Made by a program: the position numbers and the translations under genes
The notes under the pieces: generated by a model
Told to the model about the DNA's origin: nothing
Seen by the model: the letters and a program-made list of their open reading frames with translations, nothing else
Database searches by the model: none
In this document: positions 15,749 to 27,700 of the stretch, one piece after another
Layout of the letters: every line of letters begins with the position of its first letter
How positions within the stretch are numbered: position 1 is the stretch's first letter
Origin: a virus
Length of the DNA: 64,000 nt
Strand: one strand, 5' to 3'
IMG/VR virus record: IMGVR_UViG_3300023180_000051
Location: 1 to 64,000 of that record

Positions 15749-18700
15749 GACCCTGTGCGAACGCAAACTCGCTAGACAGGTGAGCAATATCCGAAATAAA
15801 GATTCTAGAATTACTATCTAAGAACACACCGTTTGCATCAAAGAACATTATATAATACAAACTAGAATTTAGAAGGTTCTTGTACAATACTGCATAACCA
15901 GAAGTGCCTGCTTGAGCACCATAAACACTATACTGTTTATAATTTACATTATTATTGAATGAAATAATAGCTCTTTCATCTTCAACACCTTCCTCATATG
16001 GCGCAACATTTAGAACTCCATTGGGATCTATACCAGTGTTATTAAGTAAAATTAGTCCTCCTTGCAGTTCTGCTAAGTCTGAATAGAATTTGCCATTTTG
16101 TGTGACGGTTACTGTATCTATTTCACCTTCTTCATTTGTTCCGCAAGTTAATAGTGCATCTAAACCAAACTCAGAACTTACCCGACAATTACTAAAAGTA
16201 GTCAAAGGTTCATATCCAGTTCCAGCACGAACAATTCTAGGTTCAATAAGACCTTCTTCAAACAATGATAATGGAGCAGATGTAAAGATAGGATCGCCAA
16301 ATGTTGGAGATTCTGGATCATTATCAGTTCCAATTTGTTCTGGAGCAGTTCTAAAGTCTGGTACAATCAAACCATTATATTCATAATAGTTGCATGTTTG
16401 ACAACCAATAACTTTGTATTCGTTCAACTCGTTTGTTTCTACTGGAGCACCAGACTCGTATTTGAAGTATACTAAGTTTGTACCATCCCATGCAAGTAAA
16501 TTTCCTTCAAGGACAGAAGACTTGTATCTATAGAGAGTTGTATTACCGACATTTTCAATAACTCTGAACGTTCCATTGTCAACATCATATTGTTCTGGAT
16601 TCAGATCACTTGTTGCTGGTAATGGTAAAGCAGAAAGTACAAATCTTGTCTGTAGAGTTATTGGGTTATGTACAGCAGCAACGTACTTATTAAATCCAGC
16701 ATATTCAATTGCTGTTATATGTTCGTCTTCTGAAATTAGATTTAGAGACAAATCAATACATGATCCTACTCCAGTTACAGCAACACCGTTATAAGTAAAT
16801 CTAGTTCCAACATCAAATCCTGCAGGAGCACCAATGTCTGTCCAATTTGTATCTTCTACAAGGTCAATAGTATACTCTTGACCAGATATCATTTCGGTTG
16901 CTGGAATTTCTTTATCACGATATAGTTCTGTATCAATCCAGACTCTAGCGTTAGGTGAATATCTTATAAACTGCCTTCCAGTATTGAGATTCGTACCTGC
17001 ACAAATAAATTGACCATCGTTAAATGTCAATGCTTTGACATCAAATTCTTCGGTACTTTCTGGAGAAGTAATATCAGAGAAGTTTTCATATTCGTAAATT
17101 TCAATAAATGGACTTTGGTATACTCCTTGGAAGAATACTCTATATCCTGCCTCAACAAACTTACCAAGACCATAAGTTACTGCAGTAGTTTTGATTGGAG
17201 TAAAGACATTGTTGTATCCTTTTATTCTGTCAGCAACAACATCAATATCTAGATTTAGTCCTGTTATATTTGATAGAACAAAGTTTTTATAGAAATTAGT
17301 TGAAGATGCAATATCATAAATCAGAACATAATTATAATCATCAAACTCTGCTTCAATTACGGTGTTAGTATTGTTTACAGTAATTGAGTACCATACAATA
17401 CTATCTGCTGAAACTGAACTTGGATTTGTGCTGGTATAGTATACTAAATTATCTCCTTGAGCAAATGTATAACTACCAATCCTCTTTATAAATTTCACAT
17501 TTGTTTCAGATAGCAAACTGTAATCTACTCCATTACCAGAAGAAATATCAGTAATAGATAGTGATTTGAACGTTCCATTTGCAAATGCAATCAAAATATT
17601 AGAACTTGGTTCATCGTAAGATATGTGATTGATTGTATTTGCTAAAGTTCTATTACTCCAGTTTTCTCCATCGAATGACCAGTAAAGACTTGTTCCAGAG
17701 AATGAAGCAAAGAAAGGAAGATCTAGATATAATCCAGAAATAATTTTCTCTACGGGAGTATTAGCAAAGAAAGTTGGTTGTGTGACAACTTCATTCCAAT
17801 AAATTGGTCTGTTCTTTGAAATAAAGTTTCTTTGTTTGAATACAAATCTACCAAGAGTTTTACCAACAGATGTTGTAAACATCTCTCTAGTTGCTCTGGT
17901 CTGAACGGTTTCAATATCATAGATTGCTCCGTCAGTTCCATCAGCAATAACACTAGTGTTTACAATCTGCTGTCTCTGATTATTCTTGAATCCTCCAAGT
18001 TCAACAGCACCAATTTCAAAATCTCTTGTAGAGAATCCATCTTTACTAGCAATGTACATAATGTTAGAACTAGGCGTTGAACTAGAGTTAGAATTTATTG
18101 TCAGTGATGTTTCACTAAAAACATTAGAAACATAATATTTTATGGAACTTCTGTTGATATCGATTGGTTCACTGGGATTAGGAGAAATAATAAATGAAAC
18201 GGTATCACCAATAAAGACATTGTTTGTGTCTCCATTGACTATAGTTACATTGTACTTATATCTTCTTACATAAAATCTTAGATTGCTTGGATCACCGAGC
18301 AATGATTGTGTCAAATAAACTACATTGTTAACATAATCAATTGATTTTACTTTTGTTCCTGGTTTTATATTTGTACCAGTAACAAAGAGATCCTCAGAAT
18401 GCAATTCATTTACATCAGATAAGATTACATATGAATTGATATCTCCAGCCTCGCTAAATGAAGCGGAGGTTTTTAGTGATTTCAAAACAGAGTAAACATA
18501 TGATCGACTATAACTGCTAGATGTTATAACAGCTTTATAGTTATCAAACAGAACTGCTTTTTGTGGTCCATAAACCAAACCTCTAACGTTAGGAATTCTT
18601 TGATAATCAGTTCTGTAGTCTTGTGATTTTACAATAACAGTATCTTTATAAGTTGAAGCGATCTTTAGTGGTGTTGTAAGATTTACCTTAATGTAATTTT

Positions 18701-21700
18701 TTTCTAGATCAATCAATGTTCCAAATACATTTGGAGCAAAAGGAAGAACTACATCGTAATATGTGTTAGAAGCATTGTTTATAGATAATTGTTGATCTTT
18801 ATACCATCCATAAGAATAGTTGGAAGTGTATGGTTCGGTTCTGTTAGATGGTAATTGTATATCAAAGAAATTGTATTGAGTTCCAGCATCATCAAGATTG
18901 AATGCCGATCTACCATATGGTCCATTGATATCGCCAGGAGCAGAAGATAAATCTAGGCGAGCAAGGAATCCTCCTCTACTAGAATTATTTTTATATGTGA
19001 ATCCTGTCAAATAACATACATCGTTTTCTACATATATCGATTTATTTCTATTTCTAATATCTACCAAAATACCATCAGATAAATCAGAACCAAATTCTTT
19101 TGCTAGCAATAAATTTCCATTAGTATCTAATTTATAGAGTATCAAATCACTACCAGTATTACCACTGGTAGTATACCCATAATGATAAGTAGTTCCAGTA
19201 GTTTTATCAATATCAATTCCTCCATAAGAGTATTCAGATGCATTTGCATCAAACACTTTACCCCATTGATATGTGCCATTAGTATCTAACTTCATAACAA
19301 ACGTATAGTAAGCTTGGTATGTTGGATCGCTATTGTATGAATAACTATATCCACCAATGTATACGTTATCATTATCATCTAATACTAAACCATTTATATA
19401 TTCAGCTCCATTATATGTAAGGTCAATTTGAGAATATACTTTGCTCCATATTGCAGTAGGATTATTTGGATTTGAAGTAATGTCAAATTTGTATATGCCC
19501 AATAACTGATCATATATCGCTGCAGCAAGATACATGTATCCTTGAGAATCAAACTTGATATCTCTAATTCTCCATTGATACTCACTAGTACCAATACGCC
19601 AATCATCTAATAATGTTAGGGTGGTACTATCTAATTTTACAACCATTCCACCTTGGTATGCTCCTGTCAAACTCATACCAGTATTAATCTGGTCATTAGA
19701 TCCATGCATACCAGTAAGGAAATTGAAATCGTTGTAGTTCCAAACTACTTGATTGTTATCAGTAAATGTAACATTGATTTCTTTCAGGTCAATATTATCC
19801 ATATAAGTTGACCAGTAGTAACCACCAGCAAATATACTGAAATAGTATTCATTAGAATCAAATGCTTGAATTGTAAATGTATGCTGAGGTGATGCTGGTT
19901 TTACATTTGTCTTATCATAATAAATTTCCATTTGTGAAGTAGATGGGTTGTAGTCCATCCAATAGAAAACATTCTGTTTGATACCAACAAATGGTGCAGT
20001 ACCAGATAGAATATTCAGATCAACTGCCTGTTGTTCGAATGGAGTAGTTCCTGAATATCCATCTGTTTTATAATATCTAACAGTATTATCAGTATCTCTC
20101 CATACATCACCAGTAAAAACAAATGAAGCATACTCCAAACTACTACTTGTATGTTTTTGTAACCAGTAGTAACTACCATGCTTATCATTTTGTTTTGTCC
20201 AACCAATACCAAATACTCCAGACTGAGTATTATTATTTGGATCAGACATTTCAATATTGAATGAAATGCTAAATGGTCTATTCCATAGATACTTATTTTC
20301 TGTGTAGAAATTATTGGTTTGGTAATTAGCATTATAATGGCACATTCTCAAGTCTTTACTATTGACTATGCTATATCCAGAACTTTGATTATCATGACCA
20401 TCATACAAAGTATGAAGAGCAAATCTCCAACCACTTGTATTTGGAACAGATGGTAAATCCCATCTATAATGTCTGCCAGAATAAGTCCACGAAAGACTTG
20501 CTACTCTTTCTCCTTCAAAAGAAAATGCACCGCCACCACTAGCAGAGTTTGCTCCAGATGAATAAGAATTATCATTAATTTCTGTAGAAAGTTCTACTCT
20601 TGTTTGTTCATTTTCATAGAATCTCAACTCGTGGAATTTAGTTGGAGATCCTAGAGACCCACTACTACTTGTGCTTCCTTCGTAAACTACATGATATATT
20701 CTATTAGGAGCAGTTCCTGTAATACCATATCTAATTCTTTGACATGAGTAATTAGATCTACATCCAAAGAAAAGTTTATCTTCTGCTGGACTAGTACCTG
20801 ACATATTAGTTATGGCAAGTGGATCGTATGCTCCAAATATTATTGCACCTTTAGTGCTCACATATGCAGTATTATGAAGTCTTCCTTGGAAATTGACACT
20901 CCAGGGTAGAGCAAGTTCCCAATAACCATTGTAATTAGTACCTACTGTTGGAGTTTCTGAAGATGACCAATCTCCTGGGAATAGTCCATTAAATTTTGTA
21001 CTTCCAGTAATCCATAGATTTCCAGTGCTATCAAATTCAAACCCACCATATGGATATTCTTCTCCACCAGAACTTATTTTTTTGTCTAGTAAAACAGTTC
21101 CATTTGTATCATATTTTGCTATGTGAATAGAATTATCAGTACGATTTCTAGTCAAACAATATATCTGGTCATTATAAACCTGCACTCCTTCTGGACGATA
21201 ATCAAAATCAAATGTACTCTCTGCTGCTTTTGCCCAAACAACATCTCCAGCAGAATCAAACTTGATTAAGAACTGCCTATCTCCAGTACTAGATGATTCA
21301 TAATATCCAGTTGCTAGTGTATAAATGTTTCCTAAAGAATCTTTTGCTACACCGCAAGTTGATAACTGGTAATTTGATGATGGATTTCCAAATGTCGTAA
21401 TGAAGTTAGCTGCGTTTTCTTCTCCCTGTGTTCCTTCTGGATATTCAAGCGATTGAATTTCATAATCATTTCCTTCAAATGACAAAATATAATTTCCAGT
21501 ATTTTTGATTCCAGTCTCTGGATCATACTTTGGTTCTAGACCTGTCAGACTTTCTGGATCTAGAATGGTATCAGAAAGGAATAGTGTTTTGGAGAATTTT
21601 TCTGACGCAAAAGAAACATATTTTGATGTCAAACATTTCACTGGTTTAATATCCAAGCATCCAGACAGAGGAATGTATTTGAATCCTCTACCGTTATTGA

Positions 21701-24700
21701 ATTTGTTTGCAGCAGTAACCAAACCATCATTCAAACCAGCAAGAATTTGGGAGTCAACAATGTACATCTTTCTGAAAGGAGTACATTGGTCATTCGAAAT
21801 AGATGTGTTTACTGTTGGTTTGTTTATGTAGAAACTTGTGGAGTCTTTTAGTAGTGAGACTTTGTAACCAGGACCAATTGCATGTGTAGTTTGAATTAGT
21901 AATTCATCACCAGGAGTCAACTCTGTTATAATACTACCAGCTTCCAATTCTAGGGTAGATGAATCGATATAAGTACATTCTTTAGTAGGATCAATTTTTA
22001 TTGAGAAAATATTATTTACATTAATCTGATCAGTTGTGGGACTTATAGCAGACATTCCATTGAAGATATATGGATTATCAACTTCTAAACCAGCAACTTT
22101 AATTTGAACAGATGCTGATGGATTTGGTTGATAAGTATCTGTTACAACTACACGAATATTTGAAAGTTCATCTGATCCATTATAGATAATAGAATTTTCT
22201 TTGATAGCATTATATGGACTGAATGAAATTATTGCTCCAGCAGAATGATTTTCTTTGATAATACAATCACCAAAATATTTGTTTGTTCTGTATCCATAGT
22301 AAATAATTTCATCGTCAATTCTTATGTTTCCAAACTGTGGCAATGATGCATCAATTGCATCTGGAATCATATACCTGAGACCAGTAGATTCATTTGTTAG
22401 ATTTTGTGCCTCGTAAGTTTCAGTTGAAACTTTTGTATAAGAAATTCCATCATCTGATGTAAACGCCTGGAATGCTGATGGGAATGATCCGTAGTATGAA
22501 GTACCACGAACAATATCATATGCATCTACTAACACAGGATTTGCAAATTCCATTATGATAGTTGTAGATCCAACAGAACCATGGTTGAAATCAATAAAAT
22601 TGCTATCTAGATTACCATCGGTAATGTAACCTATTTGTGTTGCATTCGCAGATGTTCCAGGTGCAGTAACAGTGACATTTGTATATGGAACTTGAGTACC
22701 ATCGTAATAAAGTCTGATCTGACCAAGAGATGTGTAAGAATAATTTGTAAAATGAGTTTCTGTAATAACAAATTTATAAAATCTTCTTGCAGTAATTGGA
22801 TCTCGAAGTACTTCAATTTTTGAATCGGAAGCACTAATAGAATTTTCTAATTGTGATTGTGGATATCTTACTGCTATCTTTGTTTGGGGAATTGCCCAGA
22901 ACTGATTTAGTTCTGTTACTGGTAATGTAAATGTATATGTGTTGTTATCAAAAGTACGACCAGTATAATTATATAAAGTATTTCCTATTGTAACTTGCCC
23001 AAATGTTGGAACTAATTCTTCTTCTAAGTTTTCTGGTGCTTGGTTGAATGTATCTTGAGTAGTAATACTATTGAAACCAGTAATACTAAAAGTTTCTGGT
23101 TGGTTTTTATTATTATTTACTTGAGCATCCAGAGTTGCTTCTGTTGCGTTACCACTAGAATTACGAGTAACATCAATAATTGTTCTAAATTCTGGAGAGG
23201 TAATTCCTGGACCATATACTTTTTGTCCTATTGTTATACCTATTGCTGGGTTTGAAAATGTAACAACTTCTTTAAAAGTCGTTGCTTCAAAATCTTGATA
23301 TAATTGTTGAGGAACTCTTGCTTTTAGTTTGTATCCAGATCCTGTTGGGAACGTAATTGGCGATCCACCTTTTGTGGCAGAAATACTTATATCAGAATTA
23401 GAAACAGAATTTGTTGAAATTACATAATATACTACTCCTTCGGTTAGAAGTGAAGATAATGCAGATGGTATATTAGTGAAGCAAACTGGAACATCAATTG
23501 CAAATTGTAGACTAGGGAAAGCAAAACTATTTACAAAATTAGTTTGAATGAGTTCAGTTCCTGCACTAGATTCTATAGTATATGTTTTTTGATCTGCTCC
23601 TGCTATGTGGAAATAACGAGACTCTTCATTCTTATCTAATAACCAATAGACCGAAGGATCATACTGGTCAGGAACATAGTAAGTAGATAGTTCGATATCA
23701 CCTTCATTCCATTGAGTTGCAAACCAGACAACTTTACCATTATCTAAAGAATATCTAGTATTCTTGTTTAAGTTTGGAATAGGATCGATTCGATATTCTT
23801 GTTCTACTGGAGTAGTGTTTGATAAATCTGAAATTTTTCTAATGTTTACAATTTCACAAACAGAAGGAATACCCCTCAAGTACGTGTTATATGTTTCAAT
23901 GGTCTCTGGATCTTCCAGTGTTACATTATTTACATAAACATAATAATACTCAACTTCTGTTGGATGATTTTCAAAACCTATAACGGGAGCATTATAATCA
24001 TTGCCAGTATATAAAATTACATCTGTAATATCTTCATATACAGGATTGAAATAGCTGTTAGATATTTTAGAGATATGTGAAATATTTGCTTGTAAATTTC
24101 CAATATCTGCTTTTTTCAATTTGAATCTAGCACATGGTTCTCCACCAAATGCTGCTAGTGAATAATCATAAATGATAATGTCTGAATATTTTTGTCTCTT
24201 TGTTCTGGTTTTAATTTTTACTGGACTATAATATCCACTACCAATTAACCATGACGAACTTATGCCACCAACCCAAATTGGATTTGGATTTAGATACACA
24301 TAAGTTCCCCATGTATATTGATAAACCCTGCTGACAGTAAATGGTGTGTCTGGAAACGCAGATGATGTAGCAATTGAACCTGTCGTAATTTTATCTCTAT
24401 CGTCTACACCATTTTGTATAAAGAAATATGCATAAGAATATCCATTACTATATCCCCAAGTATTATTAATCGAAACACTTCCTGGATATAATTGTAGTGG
24501 ATACTCAGGACCATACTGTTCTAATGACCAGATAACTGCTCCATCATTTGGAAGATCTGGTCCGAATATTACATCACCAACACCAATACCAGAACTATCA
24601 TTTAGTACAATAGTTTCATTGTCGGAAATTGGTTCATATAAGTACTTTAATCTAGTAGAAGGAATACTTTCGTTTGAGAAGAATTGGTCTCTAGATGCTT

Positions 24701-27700
24701 GGATCAAAAACGTTTCTGTTTGAGTACGAGGAGCAAAATAAGTTTCATCATCATCTTGAATTCCTGTAATTTGATTTCTTGAAGAAACAAATGCTTGATA
24801 CACAGTTCCATACAAATCTTCGTATGCTCTATTACCGATTGGATATGGTTCTAGGTAATATTTTATTTGTATAGTTTCGGTTGTATATGATGCATATTGA
24901 TATTGTTTAACTTTTGCAAATCCTTTATCATTCACTCCAAACATAGCAATATAAGGAGTCTGTCCATCTGCAGTTGAATTGAACTCTATCGTTGCAGTAT
25001 TTCCAACCATTGCACCTTCTGCAATATTTGGATCAAATATAGTAGTAGTAGATTCCAAGAATACTTTTCTATTGATTATATCGATAGAAGATATTGTAAT
25101 TGTACTGGAATTTTCTAGTCCACTGCATATAATTCTCATCTTTGGTGCTAATCCAGCAACCTCATCAAGTTTCAATGAATTTTCTAAGTAATTTACATCT
25201 TCAACTACCCTTTCAAATGTAAGACCATTTGGATACAATCCCTTTGAGAAGAAGTAATTTGGTCCATACAATGGAGTCTGATATCTATAACGATATGTAG
25301 AGTCCGAAGTTATTTTTCCAATAGTTGTTTGGTAATCATTTGTATCATATGGTCTTTCTCTCGTATATGTTCCTTGTCTCCAATAAAACTGTTTAGTAGT
25401 TCCTATTACAGTTCCGTCTGAATTGAATGGTTTGTTTCTTGCTTCTTCTGGTACGACATATTCGTATATTAGTTTTATAACACTTGTACTGTCAAATCCC
25501 TGGTGCGCTACTGCAGTAGTACCACACTCACCACGAGTAACACCTATGAGTTCATATCTATTTTCAGAAACTTCTGCATAATTTGTATAACTGATGATCT
25601 CATTATCAATCTGGATATAGTATTTGAAATTATATGTAGTACCATTCCATTGATAGGAAGTTCCATAATTATCTTCTCTTGGATATTCAACATAATAATA
25701 TCTAGTTTCAGTTTGAGTCAGGATAGGTTCTGATGTTCCGATTCTTTCATTCCAAGAAATTGATTGTACATCACCAACTAAGTTTGCTAATATAATATTC
25801 TGAGTAGTTCCTCCACTGTTGATATCAGACATCAATTGTGGTTTATCTGCATTAGCAGTTCCTTTTGGATAAAGATTGATATACTTAATTGGAGTACCTG
25901 CTGTCAATCCATCTGTGCCACGCTCTGTATTGTAATCTTGATATGAATTCAATCTAAGAATTTCGTATGCTCCGCCGCCTTGGGTACTGACAGTAGGACC
26001 ATTACTTGAGGTCGTTTCGTACGTATAAATTCTGATTCCTATTCTGTCTTTAGAACGTACATCATTACCACTGTTTGCATTATTGAGATTAGTGTCTCCA
26101 TAAGCATAAGCATAATATGTTTGTTGTAATTCATAACTGTCATCGACGCTATCCCACCGTGGAGTATAAAGTCTTCCATACCAACGCCAATTTGCACCGC
26201 TCATATAAAAGTAGTATGTTGATGGCCAATTAGTAGCGTTGATATCGCTAGTTGCCCAAGCATACATGATGCTGGTGGTTCGATTTCTAAAACAATCTAA
26301 AACTCCGCCAACTGCGGATGCTTTATCTACAGCATCATCTACACTAACAAGATCATATTCAAAATTAAATCCAATAGAAGTATAAATTCCCCTAAACTCT
26401 ATCGATACTGGTAGATTTGGTATAGTATCTAATACCCAATTAGAACTAAGTTGTTTTAGTGTATTTTTATATAATACAGAATATTGTAATATATTATCCT
26501 GATTTATGCTAACTCTAGATGGATACTTGAAATTTATATAATACTCATAGTATGTTTCTCCATCATCATTTGTTTTTGTCGCAACTTTATTGTATCCACT
26601 AATAGGAGTAGAATCCCACTGATAATTGGGGATATTAGAATCACCACTATCTTCCCATACTTGGGTGTAAAAAGAATACTCTTCGTCTTTTGGAGTTGGT
26701 ATTGCTACCGATAAATCTGTTTTTGTTTGTACTTTTATAGATCTTGTATATTTTGGATAGTTTAGATCTCCAGAAGTAGCAGATATCACATTGCAATGAA
26801 TTGAATCTCTAAACAGATATCCATAGTATTGTCTTCTGATCTGAGACGATGAACCTCTATTTAATTTTGACCAAAGTGAATTACTGCCTCTTTCAAGAAT
26901 AACCTCATCACCAGATACTATTGGTGTATCTGGAAATACTGATAAATATATGTTGTAAAATTCTGAAGAGTCTGCATTTTCTTCAATGAAAGTTACATAA
27001 GCATTTCTAAAAACAGAACTAACAATAAAATCATTGATAGTGATTCCAGTATCTAATTGTGATTTTTCAATTGTAATATTATAACCAGATAATTGAATGT
27101 TATCTAGACGAATGTCATCAATTCCATCTACTCCACCAAATTGACTTCCCGAGATATAAAGGTCTTCATTAGCATTGTATCCACTACCAGATGAAATAAT
27201 AGAAACTCCAACAACTCCATATGATCCACTAGCTTCAGAATCAGATCCTCCTTGTCCGTCGTCAACATCTTCGAAGTTTGGTGCTAAAACAACTAGAAAT
27301 GTTGCACCAGTTCCGCCAGATGATGCAGGTTGATGTTCGCAAATATATTCAAAGACATCCTCTTCTAAAATAATTTCATGTAAAAGATTACTATCCCCAT
27401 CAACACTATCGATGTTCAAACTTGTGTTATTTAGATCATAAACATTGCTCCAACCAGCAACACCATCAGTTGGAACTAATTCTACATCAGATATTAAAAC
27501 TCTATATTGATCAATAAAATCTTTCCTAATCCAAGTTTGACTAAGATCACCAGTGCCACCAACTGATCCTAAATTTCTTCCCAACCAATCAGTATCTGGG
27601 ATTACTTTTGCATCTGTTAGTGTCGCGGTAGCAAATCTATTAAAATATTGCGCTCCAAGAGTTGTACTACCAACATTTTCTGCTTCTAAAGCATCATTCA

